Shown here in pieces: positions 8,555 through 17,687 of a stretch of DNA of 64,000 nt; within the stretch, counting starts at the first letter, position 1, and each line of letters opens with the position of its first letter. The DNA is taken from NCBI RefSeq assembly GCF_019375555.1, contig NZ_JAHXDN010000007.1, positions 106,366-170,365 of the forward strand, read 5' to 3'. Both the position numbers and the translations under genes were made by a program. This DNA is from Roseobacter insulae. Its GTDB lineage: Bacteria > Pseudomonadota > Alphaproteobacteria > Rhodobacterales > Rhodobacteraceae. Below the pieces are notes generated by a model that saw only the letters and a program-made list of their open reading frames with translations, was not told where the DNA came from and made no database searches.

Positions 8555-9880
8555 ATGGCTGCATGCGTTTTCGACAGCCCGCTTTATGCGCAGCTGTTTC
8601 CCACGGGTGAGACCGGACGATTGTTCAGTGACAGCGCCAGCATACGCGCGATGCTGCTGGTCGAAGGCGCTTTGGCCAAGGCGCAGGGACAGCTGGGCGT
8701 AATCCCCGAAACCAGCGCGGCCGCCATTCACCGCGCGACGCTGGAAATCCAGATCGATCCCGGCGCACTGGCCGAGGCCACGGGTGAAAACGGCGTGAGT
8801 GTGCCGGGCATGCTGGCCGCCTTCCGGGCGGAAATGAACGCGCCCGAACACGCACAATATCTGCACTGGGGCGCGACCTCTCAGGACATTATCGATACCG
8901 GGCTGATGCTGCGGTTGCGTCAGGCGCTGGTTCTCGCCGAAACTGACATTCGGCAAATTCTCACACGCCTGTCAGAACAGGCGGACAAGCACGCGGAACT
9001 GCCGATGCCCGCACGCACCTACAGCCAGCAGGCGACGCCAACAAGCTGGGGCGCGGTGCTGGCGGGCTGGGGCGCGCCATTGCTGGACGCGCTTGACGCC
9101 CTGCCCGCGCTGCGCGCGCAAAACCTGTGGGTCTCTCTGTCCGGGGCAGCGGGCACAGCCTCTGCCCTCGGGGCCGATGTTCCCGCGTTGCGCGCGGCTT
9201 TCGCCGAAGGCCTCGGGCTGCGGGATCCTGCCCGGTCGTGGCACACCGACCGCGGTCCGGTCTTGCGCATCGCGGGCTGGATGTCCGGGATTGCCGCGAC
9301 CCTTGGTGGCATGGGCAGCACTCTGACCGGCATGGCCGCCACTGAAGTTCACGAAGTCTCACTGGGGCGCGCGGGTGCGTCATCGACGATGCCGCAAAAG
9401 CAAAACCCAATCAGGCCGTCGGCGCTCATCGCTCTTTCGCATCAGATGGCCGGGTTAACAGCCACCTTGCAGGCTGCGGGCAGTCATCAATACCAGCGCG
9501 ACGGCGCCGCGTGGTTCACCGAATGGATGGTCGTGCCGCAAATCGCCCTGACATGTGCTGCATCCTTGCAGCACGCGGTGGCGTTGTCTCGCTCCCTGCG
9601 TCCCGACGCCGCCTGGATGGCGCGCACGCTGGACCAGGGTCTGGGGTTGATTTACGCCGAAGCGTTGAGTTTCGCGCTTGCCGAACGGATGCCCCGCCCG
9701 GAAGCGCAACAGACCACCAAGGCACTGTGCGGCGACGCGGTATCGACCGGGCGACCCTTGCCCGAGATCGCGAGGGAGCGTTATCCGGATTTACCGCCCT
9801 CCCTCTTCCGGTCTGCGGCTCAACTTGGTCAGGCACCGCAGGACGCGCGGCGGTTCGCAGCCCGCGTTCGGGCCCTCTGA
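8555..9880 (+). CDS. pcaB: 3-carboxy-cis,cis-muconate cycloisomerase PcaB
   Basis: 441-residue member of the fumarase/adenylosuccinate-lyase superfamily that closes carboxymuconate to the muconolactone in protocatechuate breakdown. The superfamily signature GASSTMPQKQNP lies at about residues 274-285; the HWGATSQDIIDTG segment and the PMPARTYSQQATPTSWG segment provide the other two active-site regions. The N-terminus (FDSPLYAQLFPTGETGRLFSD) is typical of PcaB. It stands between pcaD and an MFS pump gene (3-bp gap). Confidence is high for the family; physiological role depends on the missing pcaGH being present elsewhere. Confidence 0.9.
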   Translation: MAACVFDSPLYAQLFPTGETGRLFSDSASIRAMLLVEGALAKAQGQLGVIPETSAAAIHRATLEIQIDPGALAEATGENGVSVPGMLAAFRAEMNAPEHAQYLHWGATSQDIIDTGLMLRLRQALVLAETDIRQILTRLSEQADKHAELPMPARTYSQQATPTSWGAVLAGWGAPLLDALDALPALRAQNLWVSLSGAAGTASALGADVPALRAAFAEGLGLRDPARSWHTDRGPVLRIAGWMSGIAATLGGMGSTLTGMAATEVHEVSLGRAGASSTMPQKQNPIRPSALIALSHQMAGLTATLQAAGSHQYQRDGAAWFTEWMVVPQIALTCAASLQHAVALSRSLRPDAAWMARTLDQGLGLIYAEALSFALAERMPRPEAQQTTKALCGDAVSTGRPLPEIARERYPDLPPSLFRSAAQLGQAPQDARRFAARVRAL

Positions 9881-9883
9881 CGC

Positions 9884-11101
9884 ATGCGGCCAGCGGTCCT
9901 GTTCATCCTTGTAACCGTAACGCTGGATTCGATGGGCATTGGCCTGATCATTCCGGTCATGCCCGATCTGATACAGGAGGTTCAGGGCACGGGATTGAGC
10001 AAGGCGGCGCTGTGGGGTGGCGTTCTGTCCACCAGCTTTGCGGTCATGCAGTTCCTCTTCGGTCCGATCATCGGCGGGCTGTCAGACCGGTATGGGCGAC
10101 GGCCTGTATTGCTGGTGTCCCTCGTGGTCATGGCACTGGATTACCTGGTGATGGCGGTTGCAGGCAGCATTTTCTTGTTGCTTGCCGGTCGCATCGTCGG
10201 CGGGATCACGGCCGCCACCCAATCCACCGCGAACGCCTACATGGCGGATATCTCCGGCCCCGAGGATCGCGCTGCAAATTTTGGCCTGATCGGTGCGGCC
10301 TTCGGGATCGGTTTCGTTCTGGGCCCCCTGCTTGGCGGCCTGCTGGCAGAATATGGCACGCGCGCGCCCTTCTATGCCGCGGCCGTTCTGGCGGCGCTCA
10401 ATGCCGTTTTCGGCTACTTTGTGCTGCGCGAGACCGTCACCGATGCTATTCGCCGCCCCTTCCGCTGGTCGCGCGCCAACCCGCTGGGCAGCGTGCGCCA
10501 GCTCAGCAGCCTGCCGGGCGTCGGGCCCTTGCTGGCTGTCTATTTCCTCTATCAGGTCGCCTTCATGGTCTATCCGGCTGTCTGGTCGTTCTTCGGCAAG
10601 GAGCGGTTTGGATGGGACCCCGCCACCATCGGTCTCAGCCTTGCGCTGTTCGGCGTCATGATGGCAATCGTCCAGGGCGGCCTGATCCGTTGGGTTTTGC
10701 GACTTCTTGGGGAGCGCGGTACCGTTCTTTATGGGCACGTCTTTGATATCGCAGCCTTTCTGGCACTGGCGTTCGTCACCAGCGGCACCGTCGCATTGAT
10801 CCTTACCCCGCTGGCCGCACTGGCCGCCGTGATCACGCCTGCGCTGCAGGGCATTATGTCAAAGGCGGTCGGTCAGGATGCACAGGGCGAGTTGCAGGGC
10901 GCGCTGACCTCTGCCACTGCCCTGGCGATGATCCTGTCGCCGATGATGATGACAAGCGTATTCGCGAGCTTCACCGCGGATGCGGCGCCACTGTACCTGC
11001 CAGGTGCCCCCTTCATCCTGTCAGCGGTCCTGATGGCCCTGGGACTGATTGTATTTCTCGGTTTCAAACCGGCGGCGGATACCGTGGAAAAAGCGGGATA
11101 A
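9884..11101 (+). CDS. MFS transporter, Tet-like (drug:H+ antiporter 1 group)
   Basis: 405-residue inner-membrane transporter with about twelve hydrophobic segments. The first half carries the TetA-family pattern: [17 protein letters not shown] in helix 1, the loop 2-3 motif [14 protein letters not shown], and the helix 5 region [12 protein letters not shown]. Chromosomal Tet-like exporters of this kind are common in roseobacters and are not by themselves evidence of tetracycline resistance. It starts 3 bp after pcaB, so it is the last gene of that operon and may export an intermediate or a toxic substrate. A 17-bp palindrome follows its stop. Confidence 0.9.
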   Translation: MRPAVLFILVTVTLDSMGIGLIIPVMPDLIQEVQGTGLSKAALWGGVLSTSFAVMQFLFGPIIGGLSDRYGRRPVLLVSLVVMALDYLVMAVAGSIFLLLAGRIVGGITAATQSTANAYMADISGPEDRAANFGLIGAAFGIGFVLGPLLGGLLAEYGTRAPFYAAAVLAALNAVFGYFVLRETVTDAIRRPFRWSRANPLGSVRQLSSLPGVGPLLAVYFLYQVAFMVYPAVWSFFGKERFGWDPATIGLSLALFGVMMAIVQGGLIRWVLRLLGERGTVLYGHVFDIAAFLALAFVTSGTVALILTPLAALAAVITPALQGIMSKAVGQDAQGELQGALTSATALAMILSPMMMTSVFASFTADAAPLYLPGAPFILSAVLMALGLIVFLGFKPAADTVEKAG

Positions 11102-11103
11102 CT

Positions 11104-11120
11104 GCGACATTACATGTCGC
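11104..11120. promoter_or_regulatory. 17-bp palindrome GCGACA-N5-TGTCGC between the MFS and ADH genes
   Basis: GCGACA at 11104-11109 and TGTCGC at 11115-11120 form a perfect inverted repeat with a TTACA spacer, 87 bp before the alcohol dehydrogenase start. No T-run follows, so a terminator is less likely than a protein-binding site upstream of the ADH/MR-MLE pair, but either is possible. Confidence 0.35.
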
Positions 11121-11206
11121 GTTGATACTTGCACCGGGTCTCGCTTGAAGGCACCCTCCCCCGGATGATCACCCGCGCCCCGGCGCCTGAGAAAGACGGC
11201 AGACCG

Positions 11207-12298
11207 ATGCAAACCATTAAAGCCGCCGTGTGCCATGCCTTTGGCGCACCATTGCAAATCGAACAAATTCAACTGAGGGGCCCGCACCAGGGCGAAGTCG
11301 AGGTGACCTTGGGTGCGGTGGCAATATGCCATTCCGACATCTCCTATGCCGAGGGCGCATGGGGCGGGTCGTTGCCGGCCGTATACGGACACGAGGCCGC
11401 CGGTGTGGTCAGCAAGGTTGGCGACGCGGTCCGCGGCCTTGCCGAAGGGGACAGTGTGGTTGTCACCCTGATCCGCGCCTGTGGAACCTGCGGCAACTGT
11501 GCGGGCGGCAAACCAACGTTGTGCGAAACACCCTATGACGGCGATCACGGACCCATCAAAACCAGCGATGGCGGCAAGCTGCATCAGGCGATGGCCACGG
11601 GCGGCTTCGCTGAAAAAGTGGTTGTCGATCAAAATCAGGTGGTCCGGATCAGCCCGGACATCCCGAAAGACGCAGCCTCCCTGATCGCTTGCGGTGTGAT
11701 CACCGGGGTCGGGGCCGTGGTCAACGCCGCCCGGTTGCGGGCGGGTCAGGACGTTGTTGTCATCGGTGCCGGTGGCGTCGGCCTGAATGCCATTCAGGGT
11801 GCGCGGATCGCGGGCGCGCGCCGGATCGTCGCGGTGGACATGAGCACGGAGAAACTGGAAACCGCCAAGGAATTCGGCGCAACGGATGGTGTGCTGGCAA
11901 CCGGTGACAAGCCGTGGAAAGCTGCTATCGCCGCCATGGGTGGGCGGGGTGCTGACGCGGTGATCGTCACCGTCGGGGCAATTCCCGCCTATGATCGGGC
12001 GCCCCGGTATCTCGGGTATGGCGGCAGGGTTGTCATGGTCGGCATGCCGCATTCCGGCGCCGAATCGACGTATGAGCCGGTCATTCTCGCCGCCGTCGGT
12101 CAGGGCATGGTCGGTTCAAAAATGGGTGACGTGGTGATCCAGCGCGACATTCCGTGGATGGTAGACCTTTACACGCAGGGCCGTCTGAAACTCGACGAGC
12201 TGATTTCCGGCCGCTGGAGTCTGGATGAGATCAACGAGGCTATTGCCGACACCAAATCCGGGGCGGCCCGGCGCAACGTCATCGTTTTCGACCGGTAG
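11207..12298 (+). CDS. Zinc-dependent alcohol dehydrogenase (MDR family, class III-like)
   Basis: 363-residue medium-chain dehydrogenase oxidising an alcohol to an aldehyde/ketone with NAD(P). Catalytic zinc ligands are Cys41, His62 and Glu63 (AICHSD, VYGHEAAG); the structural zinc site has Cys92, Cys95, Cys98 and Cys106 (ACGTCGNCAGGKPTLC). The Rossmann loop is VIGAGGVGLNAIQG. The frame opens at 11129; the ATG at 11207 gives the family start (MQTIKAAVCHAFG), although its SD is weak. It lies 55 bp before the mandelate-racemase-family gene and probably forms a two-gene unit that faces, and may serve, the neighbouring catabolic cluster. Confidence 0.88.
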   Translation: MQTIKAAVCHAFGAPLQIEQIQLRGPHQGEVEVTLGAVAICHSDISYAEGAWGGSLPAVYGHEAAGVVSKVGDAVRGLAEGDSVVVTLIRACGTCGNCAGGKPTLCETPYDGDHGPIKTSDGGKLHQAMATGGFAEKVVVDQNQVVRISPDIPKDAASLIACGVITGVGAVVNAARLRAGQDVVVIGAGGVGLNAIQGARIAGARRIVAVDMSTEKLETAKEFGATDGVLATGDKPWKAAIAAMGGRGADAVIVTVGAIPAYDRAPRYLGYGGRVVMVGMPHSGAESTYEPVILAAVGQGMVGSKMGDVVIQRDIPWMVDLYTQGRLKLDELISGRWSLDEINEAIADTKSGAARRNVIVFDR

Positions 12299-12353
12299 CG
12301 AGAAGGACCCTCAGTGGGGAGAGCACACCCCCAAAGGCTGAAAGGACATAGCG

Positions 12354-13586
12354 ATGAAGCTCGCGGATTTGGATATCGTGGTCACCGCACCGCCTGCACC
12401 CGGGTGGGGCGGCCGCTACTGGATTCTCGTCAAGCTCACGACCGATGACGGTATCACCGGATGGGGAGAATGCTATGCGTCCTCCATCGGACCCGAGGCC
12501 ATGCGCGCGGTGATCGAAGACGTGTTTTCCCGACACATGGCGGGTGAGAACCCCGAAAACATCGAAAAGATGTTCCGCCGCACCTATTCATCCGGCTTCA
12601 CGCAGCGGCCGGATCTGACGGTTATGGGCGCGTTTTCCGGGCTTGAGATCGCCTGCTGGGACATTCTTGGCAAAGCCCGAAACCGCCCGGTGTGGGCCTT
12701 GCTTGGCGGGCGTATGAATGAGCGTATCCGGGCCTACACCTACCTCTATCCCCTGCCCCGGCATGACATGACGGCCTTCTGGACTTCACCGGATCTCGCC
12801 GCGGAAAGCGCCTCTGCGATGGTGGCAAAGGGGTACACAGCCGTCAAGTTTGACCCCGCCGGTCCCTACACCCTGCGCGGTGGCCATATGCCCGCGATGA
12901 GCGATATTTCCCAATCCGTCGCCTTCTGCAAAGCCATTCGCGCCGCGGTGGGTGACAGGGCCGACCTGCTGTTCGGCACCCACGGGCAATTCACCACCGC
13001 GGGTGCAATTCGGCTGGGACAGGCGTTGGAACCCTATTCACCCCTGTGGTTCGAAGAACCCATACCGCCGGATTCAATCGAGGAGATGGCCAAGGTCGCG
13101 CGCAGCGTGCGCATTCCCGTCGCAACCGGCGAGCGGCTGACCACGAAGGCTGAATTCGCACCGGTGCTGCGGGCCGGGGCCGCAACGATCCTGCAACCCG
13201 CCCTGGGGCGCGCGGGCGGCATCTGGGAGATGAAGAAGGTGGCAGCCATGGCGGAAGTCTACAATGCGCAGATGGCCCCGCATCTCTACGCGGGCCCGGT
13301 AGAGTGGGCCGCGAATGTGCACCTTGCCGCCTCGATCCCCAACCTGTTGATGGCAGAGACGATTGAGACGCCCTTCCACGACGCGCTGATCAAAGGCAGC
13401 ATTCGCGTCGAAGACGGGTTCATCATTCCACCGGAGGCGCCCGGCCTCGGAATCGACGTGGATGAAACACTGGCGCGCGCGCATCCCTACCATGGCGACA
13501 ATCTGCATCTCGAAATGCAGGAAGCGCCATGTGACTACGTTAACGGCAATGCCTTTGAGGGCGGCGCGCCTGCGCCGAAGGACTGA
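12354..13586 (+). CDS. Mandelate racemase / muconate lactonizing enzyme family (sugar-acid dehydratase-like)
   Basis: 410-residue enolase-superfamily protein. The capping N-domain (DGITGWGECYASSIGPE) and barrel are complete. Metal-ligand positions: Glu234/Glu235 in LWFEEPIPPD and Glu260 in ATGERLTTK are present, but the usual first ligand Asp (DxN/DxH) reads Gly208-Thr-His210 in FGTHGQ. His310 in APHLYAG is a likely acid/base. The pattern recalls galactonate/galactarate-type dehydratases, which dehydrate acid sugars; the substrate is unknown. AAAGGA stands 8 nt before the ATG. It converges with the RraA-like gene (8 bp apart). Confidence 0.85.
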   Translation: MKLADLDIVVTAPPAPGWGGRYWILVKLTTDDGITGWGECYASSIGPEAMRAVIEDVFSRHMAGENPENIEKMFRRTYSSGFTQRPDLTVMGAFSGLEIACWDILGKARNRPVWALLGGRMNERIRAYTYLYPLPRHDMTAFWTSPDLAAESASAMVAKGYTAVKFDPAGPYTLRGGHMPAMSDISQSVAFCKAIRAAVGDRADLLFGTHGQFTTAGAIRLGQALEPYSPLWFEEPIPPDSIEEMAKVARSVRIPVATGERLTTKAEFAPVLRAGAATILQPALGRAGGIWEMKKVAAMAEVYNAQMAPHLYAGPVEWAANVHLAASIPNLLMAETIETPFHDALIKGSIRVEDGFIIPPEAPGLGIDVDETLARAHPYHGDNLHLEMQEAPCDYVNGNAFEGGAPAPKD

Positions 13587-13594
13587 TGCGCCGG

Positions 13595-14290
13595 TCAGGT
13601 GCGGGCGGCTTCAAACGCCGCCCACGCCGCTTCGAACTGCTCAAAATCGATGCGTTTGTCTTTGACAGCGTCAAACACGATCTTTTCTGATCGGACAAGC
13701 TGGGCGATGGCGTCGGCCAGCCGCGGAACGACATCCTCCGGGATGACCACCCCACCGTGCCTGTCCGCATGCACCAAGGCACCCGGTGCGACGGGCAGGC
13801 CGCAGATATCCACGGGCAGGCCGTAGTCGATAACATGCACAAAACTATGGCTGGGGCCGACCGACCCGGCCACGACCGGGAAGCCCTCCGGCAGATCCCC
13901 AAGATCGCGCATCACGCCATCGGTCAGCGCACCAGACAGGCCAAACGCCTTGTGGATGTTGGTATTGACTTCGCCCCAATACGCCCCGATGGCATTGGGC
14001 GCATCCATGTCCTGCACAACGGCCACGGCAGGCCGCGGCCCTTCGGACATGTACTTGTAATAGGCCATGCGGCGCGCCCTCACGACTTCTGGCGAGTCGC
14101 TGGGCGGATGCACGGCCTGAATGCGGGCGGTGCGCGCATACCCGACGATTGCCGGGGACTGCGGTGCAGAGCACAGCATCGTACCGCGCGTGAAATCATC
14201 AAATCCCCGTTTGCCCTGCGCCACTTCGATTGCGTTGCAGACGGTGGGCGTGTCCACACTGCGCAACAGTGCCAAAAGATCGCTGTCCAT
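13595..14290 (-). CDS. RraA-like protein (4-hydroxy-4-methyl-2-oxoglutarate/oxaloacetate aldolase family)
   Basis: 231 residues. The family includes RraA and the class II pyruvate aldolases HMG/CHA aldolase and oxaloacetate decarboxylase. The signature GALTDGVMRDL (residues 120-130, with Asp124, Arg128, Asp129) and ALVHADRHGGVVIP (Asp176) are the metal/pyruvate-binding elements, so an aldolase or 2-oxoacid decarboxylase is more likely than an RNase E regulator. It is the last gene of the long minus-strand unit; its ATG overlaps the stop of the MetE-like gene (TGATG). The frame opens upstream to 14395 inside that gene. Confidence 0.85.
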   Translation of the reverse strand: MDSDLLALLRSVDTPTVCNAIEVAQGKRGFDDFTRGTMLCSAPQSPAIVGYARTARIQAVHPPSDSPEVVRARRMAYYKYMSEGPRPAVAVVQDMDAPNAIGAYWGEVNTNIHKAFGLSGALTDGVMRDLGDLPEGFPVVAGSVGPSHSFVHVIDYGLPVDICGLPVAPGALVHADRHGGVVIPEDVVPRLADAIAQLVRSEKIVFDAVKDKRIDFEQFEAAWAAFEAART

Positions 14291-15417
14291 CACCGCGCCC
14301 CCGCCAGCCTGGCGCCTTCGGCGAGGGCTTCGAGCTTGGCAAAGGCGATCTCGGGATCCACCGCGCCAAAGCCCGCGAAGGTGCCGAAACCACAATCCGA
14401 GCCTGCAATCACCCGGTCCGCGCCAACAATCCCGGCAAAGCGGTCAATCCGCTGGGCCACGAGTTCCGGGTGCTCGACAAAGTTGGTTGTCGTATCAACC
14501 ACACCCGGCACCAGAACCTTGGTGTCGGGAATACCAGCCTTGCGGTCGCGGAACACCGTCCATTCATGCGCATGGCGCGGGTTGGACGTTTCAAACAGAA
14601 CATACCGGGCCTTGGCCGACATCAAGGTATCGAACACCTTGTCCATGCCGATGTCGCAGATATGCGGCCCTTCATAATTGCCCCAGCAGATGTGAATGCG
14701 CACCCGGTCCTCGGGCACGTCTTGCAGGGCATGGTTGAGCGCTTCCACATGAGCGCCCGCCACGTTCAGGAACTCCGCATCACTGAGATCGTTGAACAGC
14801 ATGTGCCGTGACAACGCGAGATCAGGGCAATCAAGCTGTACATCAAGCCCTGCCGCGACGATGGTCTGATATTCCTCCCGCATCGCATCGGCCAGGGCGG
14901 CCAGGTAAGCTTCCCGCGTCTTGTAGAAATCGTTCTGCAGGAACAACGAGATCACACCCGGGCTTGCGGCATTCATGAACCCCCGTTCCGCGCCGTGCTG
15001 CGCCATCGCGGCTTTCAGATTGTCGATATCCTGCTGCAGCTCGCCCTGCCCCTTGGATGTCACCTCTCCGGTACACATGGGCCGTGCGTATTTTGGCGTC
15101 CCGCCATCCTCGGCCAACCGCTTGAGAAAGCTGGGAAACTTCCTGAGGTCCGCCGGCGCATTGCGCGGGCTGTCGCCGGAGAACCCGGTGTAGCGGTCCT
15201 TGACATATGTGGCGTAGGAAATCTTGGAGGTCTCGCCGTCGCTGACAATGCCGATACCAGCGGCGACCTGCCTCGCCACCGTATCCGACACCGCTTCGGA
15301 CATCGCCGTGTCAAAGGCCGCCTTGTCGTAGGGTTCTTCCCGTTCACGCGCGAAAATAAAATCAACGACTTTCTGGCTCCGCGGCAGGCTGCCGACATGT
15401 GTGGTGTCGATACTCAT
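14290..15417 (-). CDS. Cobalamin-independent methionine synthase-like methyltransferase (MetE C-domain)
   Basis: 375 residues, matching the catalytic C-terminal barrel of MetE without its N-terminal half. The zinc-thiol site is complete: His242 and Cys244 in RIHICWGNY, Glu276 in VLFETSNPRH and Cys342 in AGSDCGFGTF; HVGSLPRS at the start and SDGETSKISY fit the folate/substrate face. Such stand-alone proteins move a methyl group to a thiol such as homocysteine, from donors that differ between members. The ATG at 15417 overlaps the bicupin stop (ATGA) and is preferred over 15429. In this catabolic context it may remove a methyl group from the substrate. Confidence 0.85.
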   Translation of the reverse strand: MSIDTTHVGSLPRSQKVVDFIFAREREEPYDKAAFDTAMSEAVSDTVARQVAAGIGIVSDGETSKISYATYVKDRYTGFSGDSPRNAPADLRKFPSFLKRLAEDGGTPKYARPMCTGEVTSKGQGELQQDIDNLKAAMAQHGAERGFMNAASPGVISLFLQNDFYKTREAYLAALADAMREEYQTIVAAGLDVQLDCPDLALSRHMLFNDLSDAEFLNVAGAHVEALNHALQDVPEDRVRIHICWGNYEGPHICDIGMDKVFDTLMSAKARYVLFETSNPRHAHEWTVFRDRKAGIPDTKVLVPGVVDTTTNFVEHPELVAQRIDRFAGIVGADRVIAGSDCGFGTFAGFGAVDPEIAFAKLEALAEGARLAGAR

Positions 15418-16382
15418 GTGCCGCTCCATGTTGCGCCTGCAGGATCACCCGTCGCCACGATATGGAACAACGAAGCTTCACCGGTCATGGCGGGCACGGC
15501 TGTATGCATCAGCCCGGCAGGCACAGAGGCCGTGTCACCGGGGTTCAAAGTCGCTTCTCCGCCGTCCCATTTCAGTTTCCAATGGCCTTTCATCGGCATC
15601 AGAACCGACGGCCGGTCATGCTGGTGCATATCCGCCGATGACGAGTCGCGCGTCAGAAAACCGACCTCGAACCCCGGTTTGTCGCGAATAATGCCCTTTT
15701 CACCGATCACAAGGCAGGGCGTTTTCTGGGCCATGGCGACCATGTCGTAATACCGCCGTACGCCGAACCCCACCACCTGCATCGGGGACAGTTCCGGATA
15801 GGCCTTCAGCTCCTCCTCCGTAAGCAGCGGCATCGGGCCTATACCCTCCGGCAAGCTTTCACCCTTCTTGCTGTCATAGAGTTTCCCGTTCGCCCCGAGG
15901 ATCAACCCATGGTCCTTGGCATCCCCGATCACTTGCGGCGCCCAGATGACACCGCCCCCTGCATCGTCGCCGCCAAGGATCGCCATGATCATCCCGTAGT
16001 CTGTCCCGATGTTCTCGAAGCCACGGAAAATGCCCGTGGGGATGTTGATGATGTCGCCCTCTTCCAGGATAACTTCACCGGCGGTTCCCCATCGGCCCCA
16101 GAAAAACCGCCAGCGCCCCTTGAGAACAAAAAACACTTCGGCCGTACGGTGGCTGTGCAGCGAATTTCGGCACTTTGGCGGCTGGCCCGCCGCGCCGATG
16201 TTAAAGCCGTGCGGAAGGTTGATGTGGACATGCTGATCAGGGCTTTCTGAAACCCCGCCCCCGATGATGGTAAAGTTCTCCTTCTGATCGCTCCCGGGCG
16301 TGTGCGCATCGATGAAGGCCGTTTTACACGGTTTCAGATCACCGTATCGGACAATGCGGGTTTCCATTTCGGCTGGGATCAT
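15414..16382 (-). CDS. Bicupin-domain protein
   Basis: 322 residues with two cupin barrels. Cupin 1 spans about residues 60-140 with NSLHSHRTAEVFFVLKG and GDIINIPTG; cupin 2 about 235-315 with DMHQHDRPSVLMPMKG and NPGDTASVPAGLMHTA. Both keep His-rich motif 1 sequences, so metal binding, as in ring-cleaving dioxygenases or sugar-acid isomerases, is plausible but not provable here. AAGGAG lies 8 nt before the ATG at 16382. It overlaps the small hypothetical gene upstream (ATGA) and the MetE-like gene downstream, so it is tightly coupled to both. Confidence 0.85.
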   Translation of the reverse strand: MIPAEMETRIVRYGDLKPCKTAFIDAHTPGSDQKENFTIIGGGVSESPDQHVHINLPHGFNIGAAGQPPKCRNSLHSHRTAEVFFVLKGRWRFFWGRWGTAGEVILEEGDIINIPTGIFRGFENIGTDYGMIMAILGGDDAGGGVIWAPQVIGDAKDHGLILGANGKLYDSKKGESLPEGIGPMPLLTEEELKAYPELSPMQVVGFGVRRYYDMVAMAQKTPCLVIGEKGIIRDKPGFEVGFLTRDSSSADMHQHDRPSVLMPMKGHWKLKWDGGEATLNPGDTASVPAGLMHTAVPAMTGEASLFHIVATGDPAGATWSGT

Positions 16383-16651
16383 TGGTCTGTCTCCTTTTGG
16401 TCAGCCTCTGGATTTTGCGCAATGTCGAGCAGTGCATCGGCCAATACGATCATATCAGCCGGGTCCATCCGCTGATATTGTACGGACGCCCATCCGGAGC
16501 TTATTCGAAGATAGAAACGCTTGTCGTCACCATCACCACGCTGCTGCACTTTGATGTTACCACCTGTCACAGGCACAAGTCGTTCCCGCACCGGAGAGGA
16601 GAAGCTATCGAAGAAACCTCTTGAGGTGGAGTAGTTAAACTGAATATGCAT
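16379..16651 (-). CDS. Small hypothetical protein, 90 aa
   Basis: Not recognised. It has a good ribosome site (GGAGAG, 6 nt before ATG) and overlaps the bicupin start by 4 nt, which argues that it is a real, coupled gene. The composition is soluble, with alternating polar/hydrophobic strands (NIKVQQRGDG, RFYLRISSGWASVQYQRM) followed by a helix (ADMIVLADALLDIAQN) and a charged tail. No cysteine pairs, signal or membrane segment. It may be a small subunit or accessory factor for the bicupin, but nothing in the sequence proves this. Confidence 0.6.
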   Translation of the reverse strand: MHIQFNYSTSRGFFDSFSSPVRERLVPVTGGNIKVQQRGDGDDKRFYLRISSGWASVQYQRMDPADMIVLADALLDIAQNPEADQKETDQ

Positions 16652-16712
16652 TTTGTACTCTCCAGAATTTTAAAGGCCATCTCTCAGATTGAGGGTAGTC
16701 CCAATCATCGAC

Positions 16713-17681
16713 CTATCCTGTTTGCAGCAGGATCTGTTTCCAGATCGTGGTCTCATCAAAGATGACATATTCGCGGCGCAGCCCCCAAGGACCGAATTCA
16801 GCGTGGCTGATCCCCAAAAGGTAAACCTCCGCGCCCGTCGGCGCCCCGAACCGCCCCCATCCGGAGTGTTTGCCATGCAGCGACCAGCGCAGCGCGGCCC
16901 GCGGTGGCATCATCGGATCGTCGCGCCCGATCTGGTGGTCGATCTGGAAGGTCGCATCCGGGAAAGACGCCCGCAGGCCCATCCAGAACTGGTCGACATC
17001 GCCGTGGCTGTGGCCGGTCACGCCGCCGGGGTACTCCACGTGGCAGGCACGGTCATATTCCACGGGGATTGCCGCCATATCCGCCCCCATGACCCGGGTG
17101 AGGATATCGGCATATCTGGCGCCCCATTCATTATCATTGCCCCGACCTTTGTAGGGACCGGGCTGATCCGTCGCCGGGCTGAGCGGTTTGGTGCAGACCT
17201 CTGGCCCGCCTTCGCGCACGATCAGATCGGCGGCGTAGTCTTTCGGATCCACGCCCAGCTGGCGCACAATGGCCCCCTGATCCCGGATCAGCCATTCATC
17301 ATTGATCTGGTTGTTGATGGCGTGGCAATCGGCGAGGATCCGGTAGGTCAGTTTCTTGCCCGTGGCCGCGCCGTAAACCCCATCATACATATGAGTCGCC
17401 GTACTGAGCAAACGGTGTGAAGACAGCATCCCCTCCTCCGGTGTGCCCGACCAGATCACATCCTCCCCCAAAAGCGTCCTGTCTGGGAATTCCGCCAGCG
17501 TGGCCATGGTGGCCCCGATCACGTTCTGATTGCCGATCACTACAGAGGCGGGCGAGCGAACCACGATGTCTTCGGAATAATACTGATGCAGGGTCGCGAT
17601 ACCGCGATCTTCCCAGATCTCCCTTGTGATGCCGATGATGTAATCGGGGAAATCCTTGAACTTGGGATCGAAGCCTTTCAT
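16713..17681 (-). CDS. SnoaL/NTF2-like two-domain protein (divergent member)
   Basis: 322 residues; the beginning (YIIGITREIWEDRGIATLHQYYSEDIVVRSP) and the second half (VEYPGGVTGHSHGDVDQFWMGLRASFPDATFQ) are each recognisable as SnoaL-like cone-shaped alpha+beta barrels, a fold used by polyketide cyclases, ketosteroid isomerases, epoxide hydrolases and dehydratases. It is more divergent than the three other SnoaL-like proteins of this locus. It starts 6 bp after the LacI stop, and is followed by 61 bp before the small hypothetical gene. Reaction unknown; an isomerase, hydratase or lyase step on the imported compound is the reasonable range. Confidence 0.8.
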   Translation of the reverse strand: MKGFDPKFKDFPDYIIGITREIWEDRGIATLHQYYSEDIVVRSPASVVIGNQNVIGATMATLAEFPDRTLLGEDVIWSGTPEEGMLSSHRLLSTATHMYDGVYGAATGKKLTYRILADCHAINNQINDEWLIRDQGAIVRQLGVDPKDYAADLIVREGGPEVCTKPLSPATDQPGPYKGRGNDNEWGARYADILTRVMGADMAAIPVEYDRACHVEYPGGVTGHSHGDVDQFWMGLRASFPDATFQIDHQIGRDDPMMPPRAALRWSLHGKHSGWGRFGAPTGAEVYLLGISHAEFGPWGLRREYVIFDETTIWKQILLQTG

Positions 17682-17687
17682 GGCGGG

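Noticed and set aside
9884..11101. Calling the Tet-like MFS pump a tetracycline resistance gene
   Set aside because: Only the general DHA1 pattern is visible; such pumps are common chromosomal exporters and the context is a catabolic operon.
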